The position numbers and the translations under genes are program-made. Shown piece by piece: positions 10,578-21,113 of a stretch of DNA of 64,000 nt. Each line of letters starts with the position of its first letter. Position 1 is the first letter of the stretch. This DNA comes from Spinacia oleracea (Eukaryota; Streptophyta; Magnoliopsida; Caryophyllales; Amaranthaceae): NCBI RefSeq assembly GCF_020520425.1, contig NC_079492.1, positions 61,627,042 to 61,691,041 of the forward strand, in the 5' to 3' direction. Below the pieces are notes generated by a model. It had not been told where the DNA came from and searched no databases. It worked only from the letters and a program-made list of their open reading frames with translations.

Positions 10578-11104
10578 ATAGCCTAGGCCTGTGATAAATC
10601 CACGAGTACAGAACAAGCCTAGGAGAAAAGATGAGAGAATCTTCTAGGCGAAACAACTTTGACACAAATCCCTTCACAGTTTAAAAACACATATTCTTCA
10701 GTTAAATAGTTAGCTAAGTTACAATAGTCCATGAAAGTTTAAACTGTTTTACCATTCTCTACTGTGCTCATCTATATATTGAACCAGAAGCTGAACCCTT
10801 GCTGATTTTGATCCATATACCAGCTTAGTTACATAATTTTTATCAAGCTGATATACAACCAAAAACCCATATAGCCTAGGCCTGTGATAAATCGAAAAAA
10901 AAGCAGAGTATCCACATCCACGAGTACAGAACAAGCCTGGGAGAAAATATTTGGAGAATCTGCGAGGCGAAACAACTTTGACACAAATCCCTTCACAGTT
11001 TAGAAACACATATTCTACAGTTAAATAGTTAGCTAAGTAACAATAGTACATGAAAGGTTAAACTATTTTACCGTTCTATACTTTGCTCATCTATATACTA
11101 TGTG
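10578..11104. repeat. tandem duplication, about 290 and 235 bp
   Basis: Both copies begin ATAGCCTAGGCCTGTGATAA (10578 and 10870) and share long runs such as GGCGAAACAACTTTGACACA and the following tract to CTCATCTATATA. They differ by a few indels and scattered substitutions. The second copy ends just before the Ulp1-like exons. No coding sense is apparent; a minus-strand frame at 10749-11051 is a by-product. Confidence 0.85.
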
Positions 11105-12688
11105 AAATCAGTAGATGGTAGAATTTTACTTGAACATACCATTTTCTGTATTGACGTGTTCTAATGGTATGATAACTTACTTGCATGCATTTAAGGGTTG
11201 GAGTGATTGTTATTTGGAGATTCAAAGTGACAAAGAGCTCCAAATTGCTGCCACCAGAAAGGTGGAGATAAATAGGGGAACAAAAGTGATAATTATTCAT
11301 GGTATTAAGGTTGAGAATGGTCTTCTTTGAGTCTCGGTTGACCAAGTGATGATGCCAGCAGCACATGTGCCATGTCCAACCTCAGAATTCACTTATGTGT
11401 CTCAAACTAAGAATAGTTTTGCTCCGTGGCCAAGTCACTTGATTTTTCCTAAGGTTAAGGTAATAAATTGTTTCAATCTGAAATTCAACTGTGCATTGAT
11501 ACCATATTTACATGCTTTAACTAGTCATTTTTTTTATATTAAGGATGATGAACAGCCAACACAACCTTTGTCTTCCCCATCCCCACAAACGCCATCATCA
11601 CAAGCATCAACCACTCGTAAGTATGTGATATCTGAGGAGGATCGTGCCAAGTTAACCACTAGTTTGTTGCGTAAATTCAAGATACAAGCTATGAAAATGA
11701 AAGCTAATGAGGAGTGCATAACCATAACAATCCCGACAAGTGTGTTTGGTCATGAGCAAAAACTTAGTATTGATTATGAGAATATGTTTGATTGGTGCTT
11801 CCAAAGAGAGATTGGAGCTACTCACTTGTCCATCTTTATGAAGTAAGTGCCTAATTATTTTCCTCTATTTGAGATATTTATCTTATTTTCGTTCTATGAT
11901 ATATATAATGCATATTCATATTGTTGTGCAAGGTACTTGAGCGAAATGTGTAAACAAGATAGTGTAGCCGGAATGTATGGATTTTGCGATTGTAATTACT
12001 TATCTCCTTTGACACCAATTGATGGAGAAGAAAAAAGATCTGATTATTTAGCGGGGTTTTCGGTCAAAATGAAGGGAAAAATGTAAATCAACTTTTCTTT
12101 GCTCCTTATAAAGAGAAGTAAGTGTAGATAGAATTCTTATTACAAAACTATTAGTTGCACCTTACAATGAAAATAATGTCAAGTGGTTCTAACTAATACA
12201 TTCCAAACAGTCGACATTGGATGGTTGCGGTCATAAGTCCTTGGAATGGAGTAGTATGTTGGCTTGATCCAGCCGGAGCGTCCAATGAAATTCGTGAATA
12301 TGCTCAAAAGATCATCAATGAGTATGTACTATTATATTTTTTATGCTCAAAATACATGTCTGTGTTGTTAAGTCTAATATTGTATTTTAAATCTAATATT
12401 TTTACGATTCCACAGCGGGATCACGAAATTTAGCAAGAAATATCGGAAGGATATCAAGGTGAAAAAGAATAATCCAGGGATAAAGTGGAAGAAACAACAG
12501 GTATGTTTAACATATTTTTTTTCTTTATGTATACATTTGACTATATGTATAATCTCGTAACATATTTATTGCTTTATTTCTTTTGCAAGTGTCCTCGTCA
12601 ACCCCTAAACTCATACGAGTGTGGATATTATATATGCCGCTACATGCTTGAGAGTATAGAAAAAAGACGACAAGTTATTCCCGATCAG

Positions 12689-13255
12689 GTATCGTTTAAA
12701 TGGGTTTCTTCCTGCTGTTCTGTGTTTCTTCCTGCTGTTCTGTGTTTTTTCTGCTAAGTTTATTCTTCCTGCTGCTCTCTCCTTCTGGATTGGCAGATAC
12801 CCTTTTGTTTGATGTGTGCACACTATTCGATTAAGTGCAGTAAGGGAAGTTCCACATAGTGTAAAATAGGAGAATTTCATACAATTAAAACCTTAAAAAC
12901 TTCGCACAACTAACACCTTAGAAACTACAGTGTGGCTGAATCTGAAACTACAGCACTGAGCACGAAATACACAGTAGGTTCAATGTTGTATAGTTTTGTG
13001 GCTGTTGTTGCATGTATAGCCTTTTTTTGCTACACCTTTCTCTCAAATCCCAACAAGCAGTTTTATTGCATTTGTAAACGCTAACAGTGTCAAGTCCACA
13101 AATCGGGTCAGGTACTGCATAATTTAATTTCTGCAGTAAATTAAGATGGAATAGAAGGCAGAAACTAAAACCAGATACAAATATTCATTGTTAAAATGAC
13201 ATCCAGCATTCTAGCAAGCAATTATCTGAGAAAAATAAATAATATATGCACTCAC
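12689..13255. other. CACTA intron, no gene seen
   Basis: This lies between the catalytic-Cys exon and the antisense ARF-GAP piece. It starts with a short direct repeat of TTCTTCCTGCTGTTCTGTG (about 12707-12745). I see no coding frame. Confidence 0.5.
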
Positions 13256-13381
13256 AGAAAACTTTTGCAAGGAAGCTCGTGCTTTCGTGTCACCAGCTCT
13301 GCTCTGATCTCCATAATATTGAGCAGAGGATATTGATTTAGAATTTGAGAACTTCTTCCTGGCCTCATCAGTTTCTTCCTT
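13256..13381 (-). pseudogene. antisense exon of an AGD8/9/10-type ARF GTPase-activating protein
   Basis: The minus strand reads [20 protein letters not shown], then [11 protein letters not shown] and ARASLQKFS, which I recognise as the C-terminal region of plant ARF-GAP proteins of the AGD8/9/10 group. The 42-codon piece is bounded by a polypyrimidine/ACAG acceptor (at 13384-13382) and a GTGAGT donor (13255-13250), so it was copied with intron edges, from genomic DNA rather than cDNA. It sits antisense in the last intron of the Ulp1-like gene. ARF-GAPs regulate vesicle traffic; this piece lacks the zinc-finger catalytic domain. Confidence 0.6.
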
Positions 13382-13785
13382 CTGTTAATTATAAAAAATG
13401 AAATACATAAAGTATCAAGTAATCAACAGCCTGGTAGCATGTTAATTGTCCATAGGATCATGTGATATAGAACAGATGACACTAAATAACCTACACATTC
13501 TGCACAGGAACAAGATCCACAATGGCCACAAGTCTATCATGTGAAATGGGTAACCACAATGGCCAAAAGCCAAGGAAATGGGTAACTTGAATCTGCTTCA
13601 CCAGAATTTGGTTGTGTTGCCGCATTATATATTTCTATGACTTCTCCTCTTGTCGATTGCAAGTTCTCTTGCAGTACACATACATTACACAAACGAATAT
13701 TGTTAAAACCTCAACTATTATCAATATTTTCCTAGAACGACACCAATTAACACTATAGTAATGCAAAGTTTTTGATGTTTTGTAG
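13382..13785. other. CACTA intron flank of ARF-GAP piece, no further exon recognised
   Basis: AT-rich sequence that probably includes intron copied together with the ARF-GAP exon. I could not recognise a neighbouring exon on the minus strand. The last Ulp1-like exon begins after TTTGTAG at 13785. Confidence 0.45.
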
Positions 13786-13893
13786 TACTACAGTGGAGTA
13801 TCTACTACTTATTCTCAAGCGAAGATTGACGAGTTAAGGGACTTATGGGTTGCCTATGTGTGCAAGCATAAAGAACTAGATGAAGATTCTTAA

Positions 13894-14618
13894 GATGATG
13901 ATATGGCATAGGTGATTATTACTTCATTTTATTTTAGAATTTGGTATTTCTTTGTGGAGAAGATTATAGGATGAAACATCAAGTACCTTTAAACGTTAAC
14001 ATTTTTTGTAATATTTTTTTTCTATTAATGAAATATTTGGATTATTTTGGTATTATAAGTACGTTTGAGAAGAGTTGGGAGGTGGTGGTGACTAATATGG
14101 TAGATTTGGAACCAACAAAACATGTGGGTGCATGAGAGGAAGAGATAATGTGCTCAAGGGGTGACTATGAAGCAGCGACCAAACGAGAAACCCCCCTAGC
14201 TATGCCAATATAGACCTGATACAATCTGAGGTCCAGGTTCTGGTCCACAAGTATAACAGGGATAAAAAATTGGGTCTGCTGATTATTCTGCTCTTGTTTT
14301 CTTCTGTGTTTAGCTGCGGATGCAGTTTTGTTGCTCTGCAGCGCTTGTTGGGTAGTGCTGGTCTGGTAGCAGGCTACTATGGGTTTTGCAGGCTGCTAGT
14401 GTTGTACTGCTGTATCTGCATTCTGTTTTTTGCTCCCTGGTTCTGGTGTTCAGATGCAGGCAGGCCAGTACGATGGCTTGTTGCTGGAATGCAGATGGTG
14501 TTGTTGGCAGGTTTTCTGCTGTTTGCAGTTGTTCTACTGCTGGCTTGGTTGCCTAGTTCAACTAATGTTTGCTGGCTAGTTCTGGTTTCTTGGTACTGCT
14601 ACAACTTGGAGCGCACCA
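13894..14618. other. CACTA 3' region, T/G-rich, no gene
   Basis: Downstream of the Ulp1-like stop codon. The segment 14270-14600 is rich in CTGCT/GTTGCT words and gives a hydrophobic open frame that I regard as compositional. Similar T/G-rich wording occurs at 5740-6240. Confidence 0.45.
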
Positions 14619-14826
14619 GTGGCTGGGAACTACAAGTTGAACGATGATGCAATAACGATAGAAGGGAAGGTTAGAGTTGGAATGGTGGTACGAGATAGAA
14701 TTGGAGAGGTAATGATGTGTGCTGCTGAACCGTATGCAAGCACAGGATCAGTTAGCGAAGCAGAACCTCAGGCCATCCTTTTTGGTTTGCAGTATGTTCA
14801 GAAGATTAGAGGTGGAACCTGCTGTT
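14619..14826 (+). pseudogene. RNase H-like (RVT_3 type) fragment
   Basis: The frame reads YKLNDDAITIEGKVRVGMVV, then RDRIGEVMMCAA, and a little later EAEPQAILFGLQ. This is the layout of the reverse-transcriptase-associated RNase H fold: a strand ending in a first Asp, VGMVVRD, then a Glu in an A/E-A-xAI-x-FGL helix. Such domains occur at the end of some plant LINE polyproteins and as separate genes. The piece stops after about 65 residues, and later bases (14827-14930) carry eroded matches. It is probably a relic of an earlier insertion. Confidence 0.5.
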
Positions 14827-15004
14827 AGACAAGACAAAGGGGAGGAATGCACTACAGATTATGATTGCTGACATTAAAGCTATAGCTAGAAACTCCATTA
14901 CTGTAAGTTTTTATTAATAGAAATTGCAACATGGCTGCACATTCCATGATAGGTTATCTCTTTCCTTTGTAATAGCAGACAAAAATGCATTTTGGTTACT
15001 TAAT

Positions 15005-15027
15005 AAAGCTCAAAGTTTTCGTGTAAA
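15005..15027. repeat. LINE target-site duplication, left copy
   Basis: AAAGCTCAAAGTTTTCGTGT with following A's recurs as AAAGCTCAAAGTTTCCCGT plus A's at 20071-20092, directly after the LINE poly(A). Slight divergence between copies means the insertion is not very recent. Confidence 0.8.
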
Positions 15028-15120
15028 AACTAACAACTTGAAAAAAAACGGGTTTTCTCTCCAGCAATGGTGTGATGCGCAGGATAAGGTGAACTTCTTA
15101 ACCTACACCCCATTTTTGCC

Positions 15121-16593
15121 ATGGCCAGAAAGAAGAAGAGTCAGAAGCATGATGATGGGGGTTCTCATGGGGATGCTTCTGCTAGGTCTCCTACCCCACC
15201 AACTCGACCAATGAACCAGAATCAACGAAGAAATCTTATGCCCAGCTCGAACTCTGTTATGTCGAAAAATGAAACTCCGAGAATGGCGTCGCCGCCTCAC
15301 CCGAGTTCTGGCCCACCGTCGCAAGAACTCCTGGATGTTATTGAACAATACCACCAGTCGGTTAGACGCCCTATGACTAACTTAAATCCTTCAACCCCGA
15401 AACCGCCTTCAATGGTGGAATTGATGGCGAATGTGTTGGCCGGAGAACAGGATGCTAGTGCTTCACATGAACGATTATAGACCATCATGACTAGCATCAA
15501 TGGTATTCTTTTGAACTCCTCGCCTAGTGGCCCTCCTGCTCCAACGCCGCCACTTCGAGAAACAAAGCAACCGATTGCAACAGGGGGTTCATGGGCTCAA
15601 TTGTTCTCAGGGGGACAGCTTAATGCTAAAGGTAGCACTCTCAATTTTATTGCTCCCACTGTCGTTAATGGTGATAATGTTGCTTCTCTGGACAAATATG
15701 AACTTGATAAAATGTCTGATGTTTGGAAAACTTCACTGGTTATGTATGTGGTGGGCGAACTGCCTACCATTGGATCTGTTTTGAGATATGTGACCAAAGA
15801 ATGGGGGCAAGTGGCTAAACCACAAGTTTTCCTTCATGATGAAGGCTTCTTTGTGCTCAAGTTTGCCTCTGTAGCTGATAGGAACGTTGTCCTATTTGCT
15901 GGACCACATTCTTTCTATGGCAAACCCATGATTGTTAAGCCATGGTCTGCAACTTTCAACTTTCATGTTGAGATTCTTCGTGTTGTTCCTCTGTAGATCA
16001 AATTGCCCAATCTACCACTGAATTGTTGGGGAACTGACTCACTAAGCAGAATTGGTAGTTTAGTTGGAGTGCCCTTATATGCTGATGAATGCACCTCAAA
16101 GCAACTTAGGATCTCCTTTGCTAGAATTCTAGTTGAGGTTGATGTGACTAAAGCTCTCCCTAGGTCAGTTTTAGTTCAGGATCCAAGTGGGAACACTGTT
16201 GTTCAAAAGGTGATCTATGACTGGATTCCCCCATACTGCAAGAAATGCAAGAATGTAGGTCATGACTGTTCTAAGGGGATGCCAACTGCTAGGTTTCGGC
16301 CTGCTGTTCACATTCCTAAAAAGAAGTGGGTAATGAAGGGTACTGTAAAAAACACCACCACCACTGAGGTGCAACCCAAGCCCCAACAGGAAACCAGTGT
16401 GATCCCAAATCCACCAGTTGAAGATGATGGGTGGAGGGTGGTCACCAGGAGGAGATTAACTAAATCACCCATGGGTACACCATTGGTGTCAATTCCTGAA
16501 GGGCTGGCACAGGTTAATGCTTCATTTGATGCTGATGGAGCTAGAGGAGGTGGGGAAGCAGGTGGAGGAGATTCCCCATATCCAGTTCCATGA
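15121..16593 (+). pseudogene. LINE ORF1 (DUF4283-type, CCHC knuckle), two in-frame stops
   Basis: ATG at 15121 opens a basic, proline/serine-rich N-terminus. From about 15690 the frame has the DUF4283-like RNA-binding fold (VGELPTIGSVLRY... FASVADRNVVL... GKPMIVKPW). A CX2CX4HX4C knuckle (CKKCKNVGHDC core) lies at about 16239-16272, followed by a KKKW segment and a charged tail. Two TAG codons interrupt one continuous frame, at 15478-15480 and 15994-15996; each could come from a single C-to-T or G-to-A change. ORF1 binds element RNA. The final TGA overlaps the ORF2 ATG as ATGA. Confidence 0.85.
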
Positions 16594-17600
16594 TTTGTAG
16601 CTGGAATGTGAGGGGTCTTAATAACCTCAGTAGGGGGGGGGAAGTAAAGAAGGTGTTAGCCAATAATAAAGTTAGTATAGTTGCTTTACTAGAAACAAGG
16701 GTAAAAAGTAATAAAAGCAAAAAAATTATGGGAAAATTTGGGCCAAACTGGACCTGGGATGATAACTATCTGTTTTCACCTAGGGGAAGGATTTGGCTTG
16801 CTTGGCACCATGTAGATATTACTATTCAAATTATCCAGAAAACTGAACAATTGATACACTGTTGGGTTCAGCTGAAGAATGGGAAGGCTGCTTTCTTCCT
16901 TACTGTGGTGTATGGTTTACACACAGTTGATACCAGGAAGCCTCTGTGGCATGATCTCTCTTTGTTGGCCCACTCCATCACATCTTCTTGGTGTATGGTG
17001 GGTGATTTTAATGCTGTTCTGTATGCTGGTGACAGAATTAATGGGAATCCAGTAGCTACTGCTGAAACTACAGATTTTGCTTCACTGCTAGACACAACTG
17101 ATCTGGGTGAAATGAAAACCAGTGGCAACTTTTTCTCCTGGAGAAATAAAGGGGATGGTGATAGTAGAATCTCCTCTAGAATTGATAGATGTCTTTGCAA
17201 TGCAGCCTGGCAGAGCAATTTATCAAACTCTATAGTGGAATACCTCAACCCTGGTGTGTCTGACCACTCTCCTTTGATAATTCACTGTCACCTGGATGTT
17301 AAACAGGGTGGAAGACCTTTCAAGTTCTTCAACTACATGGCTGAGCATGCAGAGTTTCAGGAAGTTGTTAAAAAAGGGTGGAGTGTTCCTGTGAGAGGGA
17401 AACCAATGTTCCAACTGTGGGAAAAGCTCAAACATATCAAGCATGGTCTTAAGACTATTCATAGAAGAGATTTTGCAAAGCTGGAGGAGAGATTAGAGCT
17501 TATTAGGGGGGAACTGGATAGTATCCAAACTCAGCTATCTAGTTGCCCTACTGATGTGAACCTGCAAGCAAAAGAAAGGGGTACAATGGAATCTCTATAA
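16590..17600 (+). pseudogene. LINE ORF2, AP-like endonuclease domain
   Basis: Starts at the ATG that overlaps the ORF1 stop. The endonuclease signature is present: SWNVRGLNN (Asn), LLETR (Glu), VGDFNAVL (Asp and Asn), RIDRCLCN and the closing SDHSPL (Asp, His). These residues form the metal-binding site that nicks the target. The frame ends in TAA at 17598-17600 through a one-base shift; the downstream sequence continues the protein in a neighbouring frame. Confidence 0.87.
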
Positions 17601-18797
17601 AAAATTCCTTGTTGTTCAAGAGAGTGCTTACAGACAGAAGTCAAGGATACAGTGGCTCAAACTTGGAGATTCTAACACAAAATTCTTCTTCACTGCAATG
17701 AAAGAGAGGTATACTACTAATAGTATTGACATGTTGTATGACAGCAATGGCAACAAGCTCACCACTGCATCTGACATCAAGGAGAATATTAGGGCTTTTT
17801 ACAAAGACTTGATTGGTAATCTGCTGTGTCCCTTCAAGGGGTGGATCTTAGTGTGGTAAGACATGGTGCTCAGCTTACAAATGAGGCAGCTCAGAATTTG
17901 ATTAGACCTGTTACCAAGCAGGAAATTGATTTAGCTCTCAAAGGAATTGACATACACAAGGCTCCTGGCCTTGATGGTCTAAATAGTTTCTTCTTCCAAC
18001 AAGCTTGGCCTTCTATTAAGGAGGGGGTTTATGCAGCAGTGTTGGAATTCTTTGAGACTGGTAAATTGATCAAGCAAGTCAATAATACAGTAGTCACCTT
18101 GATTCCTAAAATTCAGAATGCTACTAGTGTGAAAGATTACAGACCTATTGCTTGCTGCTCTGTGATCTACAAACTTATCTCCAAAGTGATCACTTCCAGA
18201 TTACATGGGGTCATAGGGGATGTGGTGTGTGATGCTCAAGCTGGTTTCATTCCTGGTAGATCGATTGCTGATAATATCTTGCTAGCTTCTGAGCTTAAAA
18301 AAGGTTACACCAGGAAATACATTTCACCAAGGTGTATGATCAAAATTGACCTTAGGAAATCTTATGACTCACTTGAGTGGCCTTTCCTAAAAGTCATGAT
18401 GCAAGAATTAGGGTTTCCTGCTAGATTTGTGGATTGGATCATGGAGTGTTTATCTACTGTTTCTTACTCTATCCTGCTTAATGGGTATTCTACTGAACCT
18501 ATCCCTGCAAAGAAGCTAGGGGATAAGACAAGGAGACCCCATGTCCCCTTTTCTGTTTGCCATTGGTATGGAGTACCTCTCTAGATGCCTGTAGAGTGTT
18601 GCCCAACAACATAGTTTCAAATACCACCCTAGATGTAAAAAGTTGGGTATAACACACATGATGTTTGCAGATGATCTTTTAATGTTCTCCAAAGTTGACA
18701 AGATTTCAGTCCATGTGCTTTTTAAAGCTTTCATCATGTTCTCTTCTACCTCAGGTCTTGCTGCAAATCTGGACAAGAGTAATGTATACATGGGGGG
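17601..18797 (+). pseudogene. LINE ORF2, reverse transcriptase domain, frameshifted
   Basis: The main open piece is 17826-18584 with reverse transcriptase landmarks: IDIHKAPGLDGLNSFFFQQ, VTLIPKI, DYRPIACC, AGFIPGRSI and the first catalytic Asp region (IKIDLRKSYDS). A one-base shift near 18515 moves the next block (QGDPMSPFLF) into another frame. The catalytic FADD box (HMMFADDLLMFSK) is at about 18655-18695. At least three frame changes and a TAG at about 18591 separate the blocks. Confidence 0.85.
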
Positions 18798-19796
18798 GTG
18801 ACTGATAATGAAGAAATTTTCATTAGAAGTGGCCTTGGTATGCTGAAGGGTTCTTTCCCCTTCAAATATTTAGGGGTGCCTTTGACCACTAGAAAATTAA
18901 AATATAGTGATTGTAGGCCTCTTGTGGATAAAATTATTGCAAGGGTTAGGAGTTGGTCCTCTAAGTTACTCTCCTATGCTGGCAGGCTACAGCTTGTCAA
19001 AACTGTACTCTATGGCATGCAGCTTTACTGGTGTCAGATTTTTGGGATGCCTAAGAAAGTCATGAGAGAAATTCATGCTATCTGCAGGACCTTTCTGTGG
19101 ACAGGTGGTGGTTTAGGGTCTAAAAAAGCTCCTGTTGCCTGGGAACAACTTTGGTTTCCAAAAAGCAGTGGTGGGTGGAATTTGAGGGATCTTACCATTT
19201 GGAACAAAGCTGCAGTTTTGAAGCACTGCTGGGCATTATCTCAGAAGCAAGATAGGCTTTGGATCAAATGGGTGCATATGTACTATGTTAAGCACAAAGA
19301 CTTCTGGACCATGCCTATTCCCAATGGGTTGACCTGGTCCCTTAGGAAGATTTGGAGTGGGAGAGATGTATTTGCTGCCACTGGTGGGAGTACTCAATTC
19401 CTTTCAGCTGGAAAGTATAAGATCCAGAAAATGTATAAACACCTAAAGCTGAATGGTCCAAAGGTGGATTGGAGAAGACTCATTTGCAACAATTCTGCCA
19501 GCCCAAAGAGTATCTTTTTACTTTGGCTTACAGTGCAAAACAGATTGCCAACCAAGGATAGGCTACTTCATTGGCATATTAATGTGGATGCAGTGTGTAG
19601 TCTGTGCCAACAAGATGCTGAGAATCTGCAACATTTGTTCTTTCAGTGCCCCGTGTCAGCTGAAATAGGGAGTACAGTTAAAACCAAGCTTGGTATTTGT
19701 AGACAGACAGGCATGTTCCCTGAGGAACTGCAATGGATTATAAGGAAGAGCAGAAGTAGCAAACCAGGCCAAGGTTCTGTGTGCAGCCTTCACTGA
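18798..19796 (+). pseudogene. LINE ORF2, thumb/connection and zinc-knuckle (zf-RVT) region
   Basis: The frame carries KYLGVPLTTRKL, the conserved block that follows the polymerase in plant L1 elements, then SYAGRLQLVKTVL and WNLRDLTIWNKA. The zf-RVT motif lies at about 19500-19670 (LWLTVQNRLPTKDRL... CSLCQQDAENLQHLFFQC). The tail shifts frame around 19770 and ends near 19940 with no RNase H. Confidence 0.85.
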
Positions 19797-20100
19797 GACA
19801 GTCTATCACATTTGGCTTCAAAGAAATGCAAATTTTTTTAGTAATAGGCTTGATAGTTGTGTTGTTGTTGTTGCTAGAATTCTATTTCATATAGCTTGTA
19901 GGTGTAATGAGGCAATGCTTGCTATTTTGTCTCTTGCCTAGGTAGTGGTTGAGGGTTCTCCACCTTGTTGGTGGTTGGTCTCCTCTTCCAAGATGTAGTG
20001 TGGGTTGTGCTGTTGTGTTGGTGTAATTATCCTCCTTTTTGGTAATAAAATCCTTATTTGCCAAAAAAAAAAAGCTCAAAGTTTCCCGTAAAAAAAATGT

Positions 20101-20224
20101 TATACTTTAATTTTATAAAACAATAATACTACCAGCTATCAGGAAGACTCGAACCTGATATGCAGGGTCAAAAAAAAAACCAGAGCAAAAAAAAAAAGCA
20201 CCAGCGCAAAAAAGGAAAAAAAAA
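20101..20224. other. CACTA 3' region with A-rich low complexity
   Basis: Short piece between the LINE duplication and the right subterminal repeats. It contains CAGGAAGACTCGAACCTGAT, which resembles part of a tRNA T-arm in reverse, and several A-runs. No gene is seen. Confidence 0.5.
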
Positions 20225-20590
20225 ACAAAGAAACCTCTTTTCCGGAAAAAGTGGGTTTTTAGGTTCATTAATTATTTATGTCCTGCAAAACATAAGAGGA
20301 CTCTTTTCTGGAAAGTTGTTTTCTTAAATATAATTAAAGAAACCTCTTTTCGGATAGAGGTGGTCTTTTTTATTTTATTAAGAAACCACTTTTCTGGAAT
20401 AAGTGGTTCCTTATATAGGGTAATTTAATAATAAATTTAATACATAAATAACCACCTTTCTAGGGCAGGTGGTTTCTTATTTTTAACAAAAAAACCACCT
20501 ACAAAAAGTGGTTTCTTAACTTAAGAGACCTGTGATTCTGAGACCACCTCTCAGGAGGTCTCTTATGTGTTTTTTAGGTGGTTTCTTTTA
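20225..20590. repeat. CACTA right subterminal repeats
   Basis: Copies of AAGAAACCTCTTTT, AAACCACCT and AGGTGGTTTCTT in both orientations fill the last 380 bases, mirroring the left end. Several copies pair as hairpins (for example around 20345-20415). The terminal inverted repeat follows at 20593-20607. Confidence 0.82.
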
Positions 20591-20610
20591 GGTTTTTTTA
20601 GGTAGTGTAG

Positions 20611-21113
20611 AATGGCACCAGCTGAGTTGCAGGAATTAAAGAAACAATTAGATGAATTACTTGAAAATGGATATATTCGACCTAGTGTTTCACCATGGGG
20701 AGCCCCTGTCTTATTTGTGAAGAAAAAGGATGGAACTTTGAGGTTATGTATAGACTATAGAGAATTAAACAAGATTACTATCAAGAACAAGTATCCTTTA
20801 CCCCGTATTGATGATTTGTTTGACCAACTTCTAGGTGCAAAAGTGTTTTCAAAGATTGACTTGAGGTCTGGATACCATCAACTTCGAATTAAACTTGAGG
20901 ATATTCCAAAGACAACCTTTAGAACTAGATATGGTCACTATGAGTTTGTTGTAATGCCTTTTGGGTTGACCAATGCACCAGCTATATTTATGGATTTAAT
21001 GAACCGTATTTTTAAACCATACATTGAGAAGTTTATGGTTGTTTTTATTGATGATATTTTGGTATATTCCGAGAGTCATGAGGAACATGAGGTTCATTTG
21101 AGAAAGGTGTTAG
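20611..21113 (+). pseudogene. chromovirus reverse transcriptase, central part
   Basis: Coding sequence resumes after the CACTA element. Landmarks in one frame are [55 protein letters not shown] (first catalytic Asp), [13 protein letters not shown] and the FIDDILVYS box at about 21043-21070. This block is intact and uninterrupted. It ends at the solo LTR insertion at 21114 and continues at 23201. Reverse transcriptase copies element RNA into DNA. Confidence 0.92.
21109..21113. repeat. 5-bp target duplication GTTAG, left of solo LTR
   Basis: GTTAG here and at 23196-23200 bracket the solo LTR. Taking one copy out rejoins the reverse transcriptase reading frame. Confidence 0.9.

Larger units (their letters stand above)
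11190..13893 (+). pseudogene. Ulp1-like (C48) cysteine peptidase gene carried by CACTA, multi-exon, decayed
   Basis: Placed exons: about 11190-11459, 11544-11842, 11933-12117, 12211-12321, 12416-12500, 12590-12688 and 13786-13893 (TAA), each with GT/AG edges. The catalytic set is visible: His at 12215-12217 (RHWMVAV), Asp at 12265-12267 (WLDPAG), Gln at 12599-12601 and Cys at 12620-12622 (QPLNSYECGYY). Ulp1-family enzymes cleave SUMO-like proteins, and copies are known inside plant DNA transposons. Damage includes an in-frame TGA at 11328-11330 and a one-base frameshift near 12075. The active-site residues are therefore intact although the reading frame is not. Confidence 0.8.
15030..20070 (+). 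mobile_element. L1-type LINE, near full length (5.0 kb), inserted in CACTA element
   Basis: Two cistrons, ORF1 (15121-16593) and ORF2 (from 16590), are followed by a 3' untranslated region with AATAAAA at about 20044 and a short poly(A) ending at 20072. Matching flanks of about 22 bp bracket it. No RNase H domain follows the zinc-knuckle region, which fits the simple L1 layout. In-frame stops in ORF1 and several frameshifts in ORF2 make it inactive. Since it lies inside the CACTA element it is younger than that insertion, unless it was carried in. Confidence 0.9.
3647..20607 (+). mobile_element. CACTA (En/Spm) DNA transposon, 16.96 kb, carrying Ulp1-like gene and gene fragments
   Basis: The element starts CACTACCTCAAAA and ends with the reverse complement of CACTACCTAAAAAAA, giving 13-bp inverted repeats with one mismatch, and is flanked by TAG on both sides. 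Both ends carry subterminal repeats. Inside, on the plus strand, are a truncated TNP2-type transposase, a Ptta/En-Spm transposase-24-like gene and a Ulp1-like peptidase region; antisense host exon pieces lie in its introns, and a LINE sits near the 3' end. The catalytic TNP2 domain is absent, so the copy would need a transposase from elsewhere. It landed in the reverse transcriptase leader of a chromovirus. Confidence 0.92.

Noticed and set aside
14270..14647. 125-residue hydrophobic frame that looks like a membrane protein
   Set aside because: The T/G-rich low-complexity DNA gives Leu/Val/Cys-rich text in several frames; similar wording occurs at 5740-6240 without an open frame.
20130..20165. 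tRNA-like T-arm wording (CAGGAAGACTCGAACCTGAT)
   Set aside because: No acceptor, D or anticodon stems can be placed around it on either strand, so it is not a tRNA gene.
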